Shown: positions 53,990 through 62,706, counted from the stretch's first letter. The stretch is DNA of 64,000 nt from Histidinibacterium lentulum (GCF_003789055.1 NZ_ML119086.1:281369-345368), one strand, 5' to 3'. Notes: generated by a model from the letters alone, not told the origin. A program made the numbers and translations.

Positions 53990-55603
53990 TCAGCCCGGCG
54001 GCGGGCGGATCAGGACGAGGTAGTCGGGTCCTGCGCCCTGGATCGGGCGGTCGTCGATGATCTCGAATCCCTCGAGGTCGAGCCCCTCCCAGCGCGCGCG
54101 GCGCACGGCGATCACGAGGGGCGTGCCCTCTCCGGCGAGGGCTTTCAGGGCCTCGGGGTCGTCGATCTGCAGGATGTCGCGGCCGGCGTAGTAGGAATAG
54201 ATGCCGGGATAGGTGCGGTGGGCGACGGGGGTGTAGCCCCTTTCGGCGTAGGCGGCGAGGAGTTCCGCCGGGATGCGGGTGGAGGCGCGCTCGTTCAGGC
54301 CCGGCAGGAGCACGAGGGCGAGGGCGAGGCCCCAGGCGGTGAGCGACAGGGTGAGCGCGGCGAGGGCCGGGCCGCCGGAGCGGGCGCGCAGGATCAGGGC
54401 GGCGCCGACGGGCAGCAGGAGCGCGCCGCAGAGGAGCGCGCCGGCGCGCAGACCCTCGCCCTCGGGGAGGACGGCGAGGACGAGAAGGGCCGCGCCGCAG
54501 AGGGCGGTGAGGGCGCCTGTGGCGATCCAGCCGGGACGGAGGTCGTGGCTCAGCGACAGGGCGCCGAGAAGGAGAGCGAGCTGCGCCATGACGGGCAGCA
54601 GGTAGACCGCCACCTTGCCGTCGAGGGTGGACATGATCGCGAAGTGGACGAGGGCGCCGAGGGCAAGGGCGGTGACGGGTCCCGGCGCGCCGAGGGTGGC
54701 GCGGAGGCCGGGCAGCCAGCGGGGCAAGCGGCGCCACGGGAGGGCCGCGACCATGCCGGTCCAGGGGAGCATGAGCACCGGCAGGACGCCGAAGTAGAAG
54801 GTCCAGGGTTCGGCGTGGTGGAAGGTGTCTGTGGCGCGGGCGACGACCTGCTGGCCGATGATCTCGCGCGCGAAGAAGTCCCAGCCCTCGACGAGCACGA
54901 TGCCGAGGGCCCAGGACGACATCACCAGAGCGGCCACCCCGAGGCCCGCGAGGGTCGAGAGCGACAGGACGGGGCGCCAGCGGCCGGCCCAGAGGCCCGC
55001 CGCCCAGGCCGCGACCATGGGCAGGAGGAGGCCGAGGGGGCCCTTCACCAGCACCGCGAGACCGCCGAGCGCGTAGCCCGCGATGAGCGCGGCGCGGCCC
55101 GCGCCGTGGAGATGGAAGCGCAGCATCAGCGCCTGCGCCCAGAGCATCAGCGCGACGAACAGGAGATCCATGCGGACGTAGTGAAGATGCAGGATCACCC
55201 CGAAGAGGCAGAGCGTCGCCGCCACCCCCGCCGCCTGCGCATCGCGCGACAGACCGAGCGCCGCGCCCAGCCGCGTGACGGCGAAGAGAAGAAACCAGCC
55301 CGAGACCGCCGAGCCGAGGAACATCACCCCGGGCATCCCCACGCCGGGGATCAGGTCGAGCGCAGCCAGCATCAGGAAGAACAGCGGCGGCTTGTCGGGA
55401 TAGGGCACGCCGTTGAGGTTCAGGACGATCCAGTGCCCGCCCTCGACGAGGTTCGAATAGACCTCGGCATAGCGCACCTCGTCGGAAAACCAGAACCAGC
55501 GCGCCTCGAGCGCGGGCAGGCACTGCACCGCGATCAGGAGCGCGGCGAAGGTCAGCGGATAGCGGCGGAAGAGGTCCCAGGCCCTGGCGGCGAGGGCCGT
55601 CAT
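53990..55603 (-). CDS. ArnT-like lipid-linked glycosyltransferase (GT39/GT83 type)
   Basis: This is an integral membrane glycosyltransferase of 537 residues with about twelve hydrophobic segments. The first periplasmic loop has SDEVRYAE (catalytic-type Asp) and NGVPYPDKPPLFF, as in ArnT and related enzymes that move a sugar from a polyprenyl phosphate to a periplasmic acceptor. A C-terminal soluble part (from about residue 440) includes YAGRDILQIDD. The start overlaps the LAB_N gene by 4 bases. The acceptor may be lipid A or another envelope glycan; no aminoarabinose-synthesis genes are nearby. Confidence 0.88.
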   Translation of the reverse strand: MTALAARAWDLFRRYPLTFAALLIAVQCLPALEARWFWFSDEVRYAEVYSNLVEGGHWIVLNLNGVPYPDKPPLFFLMLAALDLIPGVGMPGVMFLGSAVSGWFLLFAVTRLGAALGLSRDAQAAGVAATLCLFGVILHLHYVRMDLLFVALMLWAQALMLRFHLHGAGRAALIAGYALGGLAVLVKGPLGLLLPMVAAWAAGLWAGRWRPVLSLSTLAGLGVAALVMSSWALGIVLVEGWDFFAREIIGQQVVARATDTFHHAEPWTFYFGVLPVLMLPWTGMVAALPWRRLPRWLPGLRATLGAPGPVTALALGALVHFAIMSTLDGKVAVYLLPVMAQLALLLGALSLSHDLRPGWIATGALTALCGAALLVLAVLPEGEGLRAGALLCGALLLPVGAALILRARSGGPALAALTLSLTAWGLALALVLLPGLNERASTRIPAELLAAYAERGYTPVAHRTYPGIYSYYAGRDILQIDDPEALKALAGEGTPLVIAVRRARWEGLDLEGFEIIDDRPIQGAGPDYLVLIRPPPG

Positions 55604-55908
55604 TGCGTCTCGAGCCTCTCGCGGCGGATCAGCCAGAGATTCCGCGCATAGATCAGCACGCCCATGGACTGCCCGAGGATGAACACCGGGTCGCGGCGGT
55701 AGATCGCATAGCTCAGCAGGATCGCCCCTCCGACGATGGAGCAGTACCAGAAGGCCACGGGAATGGTGGACCGGCCGATCCGTTCGGAGGCGATCCACTG
55801 CACGAGAAAGCGGGCGGTGAAGGCGAGCTGGCCGATCAGGCCCACCGCCACCCATGTCAGCTCCGCGGTGCTGTCCACATGGAGAAAGGTCTTCAGCGCC
55901 TCTAGCAT
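55600..55908 (-). CDS. Lipid A biosynthesis N-terminal domain (LAB_N) protein
   Basis: This is a 102-residue membrane protein with three hydrophobic segments. The signature GQLAFTARFLVQWIASERIGRSTIPVAFWYCSIVGGAILLSYAIYRRDPVFILGQ is shown here in parts: AFTARFLVQW, RSTIPVAFWY and RRDPVFILGQ. LAB_N proteins occur between DPM1-like and ArnT-like genes and may flip or present the lipid-linked sugar. It overlaps both neighbours. Confidence 0.9.
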   Translation of the reverse strand: MLEALKTFLHVDSTAELTWVAVGLIGQLAFTARFLVQWIASERIGRSTIPVAFWYCSIVGGAILLSYAIYRRDPVFILGQSMGVLIYARNLWLIRRERLETQ

Positions 55909-56690
55909 GTCGGTCCGTCCTGTCCGCCCGCCAGCAGGTCCGCCGGGGTGAGCGCGCGCTTGCGGCGGCGGATCAGCCAGGACACGCCGACGAGATCGAC
56001 CGCCCCCACGAGCCCGCGCCCGAGATTGGTGTATTTCGACCGCCCGCCCTCGCGGGGCCGGTGGCCGACATCGACATGGCGCACCTCCCAGCCGTCGCGC
56101 TGGAAGAGCGCGGGCAGGTAGCGGTGCATGTGATCGAAATAGGGCAGCATCAGGAAGGCGTCGCGCCGGAATGCCTTGAGCCCGCAGCCGGTGTCGCGCG
56201 TGCCGTCCTGCAGGAGCGCCCCGCGCAGGCGGTTGGCGAAGCCCGAGGCGAGGCGCTTGGAGAGCGTGTCGCGGCGCCCGACGCGCTGCCCCGCGACAAG
56301 GCCCAGCCGCGCCGGGGCGTCGTCAAGGAAGGGCGCGATCAGCTTCGGCAGGTCCTCGGGCGGGTTCTGCCCGTCGCCGTCGAGCATCGCCACCACGGGC
56401 GCCGTGGCCCGGCGCACGGCGCTGTGGATCGCCGCGCTCTGCCCCGCCGCGCGGGGGTGGGTCACGACGGTCAGGCGCGGCTCCTCGGCGGCGAGCTCGG
56501 CAAGGATGCGGGCGGTGGAATCGCGCGAGCCGTCGTCGGTCACGATCACCTCGGAGAGGGGAAAGGCGGTCCCGGCGGAAAGGACCCCGCGCACCACGCC
56601 CGCGATGGCCGCGGCCTCGTCATGGGCGGGGATCACGACGGCCACGCGAACGGGGTCGGGCGACGCGGAATGAGGGCCGGCGGGGAGCAT
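55902..56690 (-). CDS. DPM1-like GT2 polyprenyl-phosphate glycosyltransferase
   Basis: This is a cytoplasmic or membrane-edge GT2 enzyme of 262 residues with VVIPAHDEAAAI, VTDDGSRD and the DxD-containing MLDGDGQNPPED. TGCGLKAFRRDAF and RHVDVGHRPREGGRSKYTN are typical of dolichyl/polyprenyl-phosphate mannosyl- or glucosyltransferases. It would load a sugar onto polyprenyl phosphate for the ArnT-like enzyme downstream. It overlaps the LAB_N gene by 7 bases. There is no C-terminal membrane segment pair as in ArnC; the LAB_N protein may substitute. Confidence 0.9.
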   Translation of the reverse strand: MLPAGPHSASPDPVRVAVVIPAHDEAAAIAGVVRGVLSAGTAFPLSEVIVTDDGSRDSTARILAELAAEEPRLTVVTHPRAAGQSAAIHSAVRRATAPVVAMLDGDGQNPPEDLPKLIAPFLDDAPARLGLVAGQRVGRRDTLSKRLASGFANRLRGALLQDGTRDTGCGLKAFRRDAFLMLPYFDHMHRYLPALFQRDGWEVRHVDVGHRPREGGRSKYTNLGRGLVGAVDLVGVSWLIRRRKRALTPADLLAGGQDGPTC

Positions 56691-56749
56691 GAAGGCGCGC
56701 TAGTCGCCGCCCTCCCCCTTGTCAAGCAAGGCCGGCGGGACCGGGACGC

Positions 56750-57499
56750 TCAGGCGAAGGCACGCCAGAGAAGCCGCACCGCAAGCACCGCGATCAGGAC
56801 GAGGATCCAGCGGTTGAAGGTCTCGGTGGACATCCGCCGGCCGACGCGTCCCCCCAGCGGCATCGCCACCAGCACAGGCACGAGGGCGATGGTGCTGAAG
56901 ATCATCCCCTCCGCAGTCAGCAGCCCCTCGGCCCAGAGCGCGGGCGCCTGCACCACGGCGTTCGTCAGGTAGAAGACCGAGATCGTGGCGATGAACACCG
57001 GCCGGGCGAGGCTCTGGGTGCTCAGGAACAGCATGGCGAGCGGCCCGGACATGCCCGCCGCGCCCTGCAGGATGCCGCCCATGACGCCCACGGGCAGGCT
57101 CAGCCGAAGGGCGACCCGCGGGGGGAGAGCGAAATCCGGATCGACGAGCCGCAGCACGAGATAGATGACGAGGATCACGCCGAGGCCCAGCTTCAGCGCC
57201 TCGGCGGGCAGCCGCGACAGCAGCAGGGTGCCGATCGCCATGCCGGGCACGGCGCCGACGCACATCCAGAGCGCGACTCCCCGGCCCGTGACATGCTGGC
57301 GGTAGGACCAGACCTGCATCACGTTCAGCACGATGTTGGGCACGACCATGACCACGATCGCGAATCGGACGTCGTAGAAGGCGGCGATCACCGGGACGGC
57401 GATCAGCGGCGCGCCGGAGCCGGTGGCGCCCTTGACGAAGCCGCCGAGGCCGAGCGCCACGACGATGGTCAGGATCGCGAGCGGGTCGATCGCGCTCAT
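56750..57499 (-). CDS. TauE/SafE-family permease
   Basis: This membrane protein of 249 residues has about eight hydrophobic segments and the internal duplication typical of TauE/SafE: GLGGFVKGATGSGAPLIAVPVI in the first half and PVGVMGGILQGAAGMSGP in the second. Members export or import sulfonates, sulfite or organic anions. The start at 57499 is preceded by GCGGGGCG only. It is divergent from the 58-64 kb catabolic cluster, so it may handle a product such as sulfite, but this is a guess. Confidence 0.88.
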   Translation of the reverse strand: MSAIDPLAILTIVVALGLGGFVKGATGSGAPLIAVPVIAAFYDVRFAIVVMVVPNIVLNVMQVWSYRQHVTGRGVALWMCVGAVPGMAIGTLLLSRLPAEALKLGLGVILVIYLVLRLVDPDFALPPRVALRLSLPVGVMGGILQGAAGMSGPLAMLFLSTQSLARPVFIATISVFYLTNAVVQAPALWAEGLLTAEGMIFSTIALVPVLVAMPLGGRVGRRMSTETFNRWILVLIAVLAVRLLWRAFA

Positions 57500-57741
57500 C
57501 GCCCCGCCCGCCCCCGGCCAGGGGCGGGCGACCCGGCCCGGCGGAGCGTGCAAAGGTTTGCAGACGCAGCAACGGCGCCCTCGGCCGGGGGGCTTCCGCG
57601 ACGGGAGCCTGCCCGGCTCGGCGGACGGCATTCCAGCGAAAGCACGCTCCGGTCAAGGCTATGCTGCATTGGCATTATGGTCCCTGCCCCTTTCCAGATC
57701 CGCCCCGGACGGCCGCCTCGGAAATCGTTTGCGAATTGCTC

Positions 57742-57770
57742 TTGACCGCCGGCGACTCGATCCATAGCCT
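57742..57770 (+). promoter_or_regulatory. Candidate promoter of the catabolic cluster
   Basis: TTGACC (57742-57747) and TAGCCT (57765-57770) are spaced by 17 bases; the -35 matches 5 of 6 and the -10 only 3 of 6. The start codon is about 190 bases downstream, leaving a long structured leader. Confidence 0.35.
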
Positions 57771-57870
57771 GCTCGCAACCGATTGCACAGACCCTTCGCG
57801 GTCGAGTCGGCGGGTAGGTCCGTCGGCGGCAGGCGGGGCGGGACGGGTTCCGGTCCGCCAGGTTGACGAG

Positions 57871-57887
57871 ATGGGGCGCCGCCCCAT
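57871..57887 (+). other. Leader hairpin ATGGGGC-GCC-GCCCCAT
   Basis: This is a perfect 7-bp stem with a 3-base loop, 79 bases before the reductase start. It would form in the leader RNA of the cluster or could be a DNA operator. There is no T-run after it. Confidence 0.5.
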
Positions 57888-57966
57888 GGCTCATGGTTTG
57901 CTCCGGGGCGCGAGACGGCCCGACGGCAGGACGAACAGGACAGGACGTTAGGGAAGGAGATCAAGT

Positions 57967-58932
57967 ATGGCGGGTCTTGTGATCGGTTGGGTCGGGATGG
58001 GCCGGATGGGCTATCCCATGGCCGAACGGCTGGTGAAGGCGGGCTACGAGGTGCGGATCTGGAACCGCACTCGCGCGAAGGCGGAGCCTCTTGCCGCGAA
58101 GGGCGCGACCCTCGTGGACAGCCCCGCGGATCTGGCGTCGGTGGACGTGTTCTGCACCATGGTATCCACCGGCAAGGACGTGGAGCAGGTCTATTTCGGC
58201 GAGAACGGCGTGCTTTCGGGCGACGCGACGCCGGGGATCATGGTGGACTGGTCGTCGATCTCGACCGAGGAATCGGCGGCGCTGCGCGAGCGCGTGACCG
58301 CCCGCGGGGCGGAGTTCCTGTGCTCGCCCGTGTCCGGCAACGGCAAGTGCGTGAAGTCGGGCAAGCTCTCGGCGGTGGTCTCGGGCCCCGAGGCGACATT
58401 CGAGAAGGTCAAGGACATCATCGGCGCGGTGGCGCCCATGGGCGTGTCCTATGTGGGCGAGGGCGAGCTCGCCCGGTTCTGCAAGATCGCGCACAACGTG
58501 ATGCTGGGCGTGGTGACGCAGAACCTCGCGGAGATCACCATCCTCGCCGAGAAGGCGGGCGTGCCGCGCCGGGCCTTCCTCGACTTCATGAACAACTCGG
58601 TGATGGGCTCGATCTTCACGCGCTACAAGACGAACGCGCTGGTGAACCTCGACTGGACGACGACCTTCACCTCGGCGCTGCTGCGCAAGGACCTCGATCT
58701 GGGCCTCGGCGCCGGGCGGGCGCTGGAGGTGCCGATGCCGGTGACCGCGGCCACGCGCGAGGCGCTCCAGCAGCATATCGGCATGGCGCAGGCGTCGGAC
58801 GATCCGGAGGCCTATCTGGCCGCGGATTTCGCCATGCTTCTGGAGACGGTGGCGGCGCAGGCGGGCATCAAGCTCGAGAGCGAGGACAGCCCCTACCCGA
58901 CCGGGCTCGAGGTGCCGGAAGCGGCCGAGTAG
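57967..58932 (+). CDS. 3-Hydroxyisobutyrate-dehydrogenase-like NAD(P)-dependent reductase
   Basis: This beta-hydroxyacid dehydrogenase has 321 residues. The N-terminal Rossmann motif is GWVGMGRMGYPMAERLVKAG, the substrate loop is CSPVSGNGKCVKSGKLSAVVSG and the catalytic Lys region is FCKIAHNVMLGVVTQNLAE. Family members oxidise 3-hydroxyisobutyrate, tartronate semialdehyde products or reduce succinic semialdehyde; the specificity is not clear here. GGAAGGAG lies before the ATG. It is the first gene of the cluster and shares it with a transporter and a hydrolase, so it probably acts on a breakdown product of the imported compound. Confidence 0.88.
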   Translation: MAGLVIGWVGMGRMGYPMAERLVKAGYEVRIWNRTRAKAEPLAAKGATLVDSPADLASVDVFCTMVSTGKDVEQVYFGENGVLSGDATPGIMVDWSSISTEESAALRERVTARGAEFLCSPVSGNGKCVKSGKLSAVVSGPEATFEKVKDIIGAVAPMGVSYVGEGELARFCKIAHNVMLGVVTQNLAEITILAEKAGVPRRAFLDFMNNSVMGSIFTRYKTNALVNLDWTTTFTSALLRKDLDLGLGAGRALEVPMPVTAATREALQQHIGMAQASDDPEAYLAADFAMLLETVAAQAGIKLESEDSPYPTGLEVPEAAE

Positions 58933-58946
58933 GGCCGCGCCGGATC

Positions 58947-58991
58947 GCATCGCCGCGACCGCCTCGAGGGGACGGCTGGACGCGGCGATGC
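58947..58991 (+). other. Long-loop intercistronic inverted repeat
   Basis: GCATCGCCGCG (58947-58957) and CGCGGCGATGC (58981-58991) form a perfect 11-bp stem around a 23-base loop, 14 bases after the reductase stop. It may be an attenuator or mRNA end-protecting structure. A second small stem GGAGG/CCTCC lies just downstream. Confidence 0.55.
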
Positions 58992-59038
58992 ACCCCGGGG
59001 GGAGGAGCCTCCGCCCGGACAGATGGGAGGAGAGACAC

Positions 59039-59107
59039 ATGGGTTCCGACGCACACCCGGCGACGCGGCTGAGACGGTCGCCTGCAGGGGCGGCATCATG
59101 GCGCTGA
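59039..59107 (+). CDS. Possible 22-residue leader peptide overlapping the GST gene
   Basis: An ATG at 59039 has an excellent ribosome site (GGAGGAGAG, 6 bases away) and opens a 22-codon frame, rich in Ala and Arg, that ends at TGA 59105-59107. That stop lies just inside the start of the glutathione transferase gene (59098), whose own ribosome site is weak. Translation of this short frame could couple to the transferase. It may also be a remnant start. No protein family is recognised. Confidence 0.3.
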   Translation: MGSDAHPATRLRRSPAGAASWR

Positions 59108-59874
59108 CGCTCTACAACGCGCCGCAGTCGACCTGCTCGCAGCGCGTGCGCTTCGCGCTCCATGCCAAGGGGCTGGCCTTCGAGGAGGTGAAGCTCGACC
59201 TCTTCTCCGGCGATCAGCTGAAGCCCGAGTATCTGTCGCTCAACCCGAACGGGGTGGTGCCGACGCTGGTGGACGGCGATGCCGTGATCGTCGACAGCGC
59301 GGTGATCCTCGAATACCTCGAAGACACGCGGGGCGACGTGGCGCCGATGCGGCCCGCCGACCCGGTGGCCGCCGCACAGATGCGGGCGATGATGCGCTTC
59401 ATCGACGAGGTGCCGACGCCCGCGATCCGGATTCCGTCCTACAACCTCGCGTTCCTGCCGCATTTCCAGTCCATGTCCGAGGAGGACTTCCAGGCGCTGT
59501 GCGACAGCAAGCCCCTGCGCCGGGAGTTCCTGATGCGCATGGGGCGTACCGGCTTTCCGCAGGCGGACATGGACGAGGCCATGGGCCGGCTCGGGCGCGG
59601 CATCGCGCGCATGGCGGACTGGCTCGAGGCGAGCGGCGGGCCGTTCCTGATGGGCGCGGAGATCAGCCTTGCCGATCTCGCGGTGCTGCCCGTCATCGTG
59701 CGGATGGACGACATCAACCTCGGTCACATGTGGGCCGACCGGCCCATGGTGGACGCCTGGTTCGAGACCATGCGCGCGCGGCCGGAACATGCCGCCACCT
59801 GGTACCACGGATCGCTGCTGACGCAGAAATACCCGCATCTCGCGCGGTTGCGCGCGGAGCGGAAGAGCGCCTGA
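59098..59874 (+). CDS. Glutathione S-transferase family protein
   Basis: This is a 258-residue cytoplasmic protein. The thioredoxin-like N domain (about 1-80) has STCSQRVRFALHAKG with a Ser/Cys near the catalytic site, NPNGVVPTLVDG (cis-Pro) and VIVDSAVILEYLED (Glu-Ser-type glutathione contact replaced by DSA). The helical C domain is longer than usual (about 90-250) and has GAEISLADLAVLPVI. Roles could be thioether cleavage, isomerisation or detoxification. Its place between the reductase and an importer suggests a step in catabolism of the imported compound. Confidence 0.85.
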   Translation: MALTLYNAPQSTCSQRVRFALHAKGLAFEEVKLDLFSGDQLKPEYLSLNPNGVVPTLVDGDAVIVDSAVILEYLEDTRGDVAPMRPADPVAAAQMRAMMRFIDEVPTPAIRIPSYNLAFLPHFQSMSEEDFQALCDSKPLRREFLMRMGRTGFPQADMDEAMGRLGRGIARMADWLEASGGPFLMGAEISLADLAVLPVIVRMDDINLGHMWADRPMVDAWFETMRARPEHAATWYHGSLLTQKYPHLARLRAERKSA

Positions 59875-59942
59875 CACGGGCGCCGAGACCACGAAGACAC
59901 GGCCCGGCGGGTGGGCGGGCCACAGATATTCAGGGAGAACCG

Positions 59943-60761
59943 ATGAACGCCTTGCCACAAGTCCAGACACCCCGAGAGGGCCCCGCCGCCGGAGTTGCCA
60001 GTTCCGAAGCCATCATCGCATCGAAGGCCGTCGGCAAGATCTTCGGCGAGACCGTGGTCGCCCTCGAGGACATCAACGCGACCATCCGCCGGGGCGAGTT
60101 CGTCTCGCTCATCGGCCCCTCGGGCTGCGGCAAGTCGACGTTCCTGCGCCTTGTCGCGGGTCTGACCTTCCCCACGTCGGGCACGCTCGACGTGCTGGGC
60201 CAGCCGATGGCCGGACCGCGTCCCGAGATCGGGATGATGTTCCAGAAGCCCACCCTGCTCGCCTGGAAATCCGTCTTCGAGAACGTGATGCTGCCGGTGA
60301 CGCTCGCCAAGAAGGGCCGCACCTCCAAGGCCGACCGCGAGAAGGCGATCGACCTGCTGCACCTCGTCGGTCTCGAGGGCTTCGAGTTTTCCTACCCGAG
60401 CCAGCTTTCGGGCGGCATGCAGCAGCGCGTGGCGCTGGCGCGGCTGCTGAACACGGGCGCGGAGATCCTGCTTCTGGACGAGCCCTTCGGCGCGCTCGAC
60501 GAGTTCACCCGAGAGCGCCTCAACGTGGAGCTTCTGCGCATCCAGCGCGAGGTGAAGGCCACGATCCTCTTCGTCACCCACAACATCCAGGAAGCGGTGT
60601 TCCTCGCCGACAAGGTGTTCGTGATGACCCCGCGCCCCGGCCGGCTGGCCGAGGTTGTGGACGTCGACCTGCCGCGCCCGCGGGAGATCGAGCTGATGAA
60701 GGACGACACATTCAACCGCCGGGTCTTCGAGATCCGCGACATTCTCGGAGGCACGATATGA
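59943..60761 (+). CDS. ABC importer ATPase, TauB/SsuB-type
   Basis: This is a 272-residue ATPase of the nitrate/sulfonate/taurine group with Walker A GPSGCGKST, FQKPTLLAWKSVFENV (group-typical Q-loop), signature LSGGMQQRVALARLL and Walker B ILLLDEPFGALDEFTRE. It is the first of three genes encoding one importer; the stop overlaps the permease start by 4 bases. Confidence 0.93.
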   Translation: MNALPQVQTPREGPAAGVASSEAIIASKAVGKIFGETVVALEDINATIRRGEFVSLIGPSGCGKSTFLRLVAGLTFPTSGTLDVLGQPMAGPRPEIGMMFQKPTLLAWKSVFENVMLPVTLAKKGRTSKADREKAIDLLHLVGLEGFEFSYPSQLSGGMQQRVALARLLNTGAEILLLDEPFGALDEFTRERLNVELLRIQREVKATILFVTHNIQEAVFLADKVFVMTPRPGRLAEVVDVDLPRPREIELMKDDTFNRRVFEIRDILGGTI

Positions 60762-61633
60762 GCGTGACCGACGCTTCCGCCGCGGGCCGGGCCAAGGCCG
60801 CCCCCGCCATCCGCTTTCCTCTCTGGGCCCAGCACCTGCTGGTCTTTGCCTGCTTCATCGCGATCTGGGAAGCGGCGGTCCAGTTCAACTGGGTCTCGGC
60901 CCTGATCCTGCCCTCTCCCTTCGCGGTCGTGGGCGCGTGGTGGGACCTCGCCATCGTGCGCGGCATCATCTGGAGCCACTTCTTCGTCACCCTGACCGAG
61001 GTTCTCGTGGGCTTCGCCATCGGCGCGAGCTTCGGCGTGGGCATCGCGGTCATTTCCGCGATCAACCCGATCTTCCGCCGCCTGGTGCAGCCCTACATGG
61101 TGGCTCTGCAGGTGACGCCGCGGATCGCCATCGCGCCGATCATCGTCGCCTGGCTCGGCTTCGGCATGGAACCGAAGATCGCCATTGCCGCGATCATCTG
61201 CTTCTTCCCGATGTTCATCAACGCGCTGACCGGCCTGATGCAGGTCGATTACGAGAACCAGGAGATGTTCGACTCGATGCGCGCCACGAAGTGGCAGGTG
61301 TTCCGCCATCTGCAGCTGCCCGGCGCGATGCCGGTGATCATGGCGGGCTTCAAGACCAGCATCAGCCTCGCTCTCATCGGCGCCATCGTGGGCGAGTTCG
61401 TCTCCGCCTCCGAAGGGATCGGCGTGCTGATCCAGCGCTTCAGCTTCCAGCTTCTGCTGCCCCAGGCCTTCGCCAGCCTGATCATGCTGACGTTCATGGG
61501 GCTCGTGCTCTACTTCATGGCGACCTTCGCGGATCGTCGCATCGTCTACTGGCAACACGAGGATCTCGTGGCACGCATCTCGAAGAAGGCGCGCGCACGC
61601 CATTCCGACCTTCTGGGCAAGCGGTCCGCCTGA
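60758..61633 (+). CDS. ABC importer permease, TauC/SsuC-type
   Basis: This is a 291-residue permease with about six membrane segments and the ATPase-contact loop around MRATKWQVFRHLQLPGAMPVIMAGFK (in parts: MRATKWQVF, LQLPGAMPVI). GEFVSASEGIGVLIQ near the C-terminus is typical of the nitrate/sulfonate/taurine group. It pairs with the ATPase just upstream and the binding protein downstream. Confidence 0.92.
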   Translation: MSVTDASAAGRAKAAPAIRFPLWAQHLLVFACFIAIWEAAVQFNWVSALILPSPFAVVGAWWDLAIVRGIIWSHFFVTLTEVLVGFAIGASFGVGIAVISAINPIFRRLVQPYMVALQVTPRIAIAPIIVAWLGFGMEPKIAIAAIICFFPMFINALTGLMQVDYENQEMFDSMRATKWQVFRHLQLPGAMPVIMAGFKTSISLALIGAIVGEFVSASEGIGVLIQRFSFQLLLPQAFASLIMLTFMGLVLYFMATFADRRIVYWQHEDLVARISKKARARHSDLLGKRSA

Positions 61634-61674
61634 GGACCGCCCCCGAAGACCAGAACCAAGGGAGGAGACCCGAC

Positions 61675-62706
61675 ATGAAACACACACTGACAGCCGCCCT
61701 CATGGCTGCGACCGCGCTGACCGCGGCCCCGGCCTTCGCGCAGGATCTGCAGGAGATCAACGTCCTGACGCCGCTGCCGCGGCACACCGCCTGGTACCCG
61801 CTGATCGTGGGCGAGGCGCTGGGCTACTTCGCCGAGGAGGGCGTCCAGGTGGAGCTCGTGAACGGCGGCGACCTGCCGTCCACGGCCTTCCTCGAGAACG
61901 GCCAGGTGGACATCGCCTCGCTCGACCCGTCGGAGGTGATCCTCGCCCATGAGCGGGGCTTCGACTTCGACGTGGTCTACGAGGTGATGCACGGCGCGGT
62001 CGAGGGCATCTTCGTGCTCGACGGCGCCGAGGCCCAGAGCCTTGCCGATCTGTCGGGGACCACCATCGGCATCGTGGGCGAGAGCGACCGCGGTCTGCTT
62101 CTGGCCGCGCTCGGCCATGCCGGCCTGAGCGAGGACGACGTGACCATCGCCGTTCTCGGCGAAAGCGCGCCGCTCCTGGCGAACTCGCTCAACAACGGCC
62201 AGGTCTCGGCGGTCGTCGGCGCGATCTCCGACTTCGTGGCGATCGCGAGCCAGGGCGTCGAGGTGCGCAGCGTGCTGCCGCCCGAGATGAGCGAGATGCC
62301 CGCCAACAACTTCGCGATCCGTGCCGATGCCATCGGCGGCGACCGCGAGGAGGTGATGCAGGGCTTCCTGCGGGCCTGGGCGAAAGCCGCCCATGCCGGT
62401 CTCGTCGATCTCGAGGCCACGAAGGCCATGGTGATGGAGGCCGATCCCGAGAACTGGATCAACGAGGAACTCGGCACGATCTTCCTCGAGGCGGCGCAGG
62501 GCCTGCACACGCCCGACGGCGAGGTCTACGGCGACGTGCGCCACCCGATCTGGGAGGGCGTCCTGAACGAGATGGTCGAGGTCGGCATGCTGGGCGAGGC
62601 CTTCGCCACCGACGAGATCCTGAACGACCATTTCCTCGAGACGGCGAACGATTTCGACCGCGCCGAGGTCGAGGCCGAAGTGGCCGAGTACAAGGCGGGT
62701 CTCTGA
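61675..62706 (+). CDS. ABC importer substrate-binding protein, NMT1/THI5-like
   Basis: This is a 343-residue periplasmic protein with a signal peptide (about 1-22, ending AFA). The NMT1-like fold is seen in WYPLIVGEALGYFAEEGVQVELVNGG, VDIASLDPSEVILA, GTTIGIVGESDRGLLL and the hinge ANNFAIRADAIGG. Relatives bind pyrimidine precursors, riboflavin, sulfonates or aromatic acids. The ligand is probably the substrate of the enzymes encoded around it. GGGAGGAGA precedes the ATG. Confidence 0.9.
   Translation: MKHTLTAALMAATALTAAPAFAQDLQEINVLTPLPRHTAWYPLIVGEALGYFAEEGVQVELVNGGDLPSTAFLENGQVDIASLDPSEVILAHERGFDFDVVYEVMHGAVEGIFVLDGAEAQSLADLSGTTIGIVGESDRGLLLAALGHAGLSEDDVTIAVLGESAPLLANSLNNGQVSAVVGAISDFVAIASQGVEVRSVLPPEMSEMPANNFAIRADAIGGDREEVMQGFLRAWAKAAHAGLVDLEATKAMVMEADPENWINEELGTIFLEAAQGLHTPDGEVYGDVRHPIWEGVLNEMVEVGMLGEAFATDEILNDHFLETANDFDRAEVEAEVAEYKAGL

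Larger units (their letters stand above)
57500..57966. other. Divergent regulatory region, TauE gene / catabolic cluster
   Basis: These 467 bases contain no convincing gene. An inverted repeat TGCAAA-GG-TTTGCA (57549-57562) lies 50 bases before the TauE start. A candidate plus-strand promoter is at 57742-57770, GCAA-CCGA-TTGC follows near 57773-57784, and a strong hairpin is at 57871-57887. The repeats look like regulator sites for one or both directions, but no regulator gene is adjacent in the window. Confidence 0.55.

Noticed and set aside
57961..59970. Open frame of about 670 codons on the minus strand opposite the reductase and GST
   Set aside because: It is His/Arg-rich and without recognisable domains; both plus-strand genes have clear family motifs and ribosome sites.
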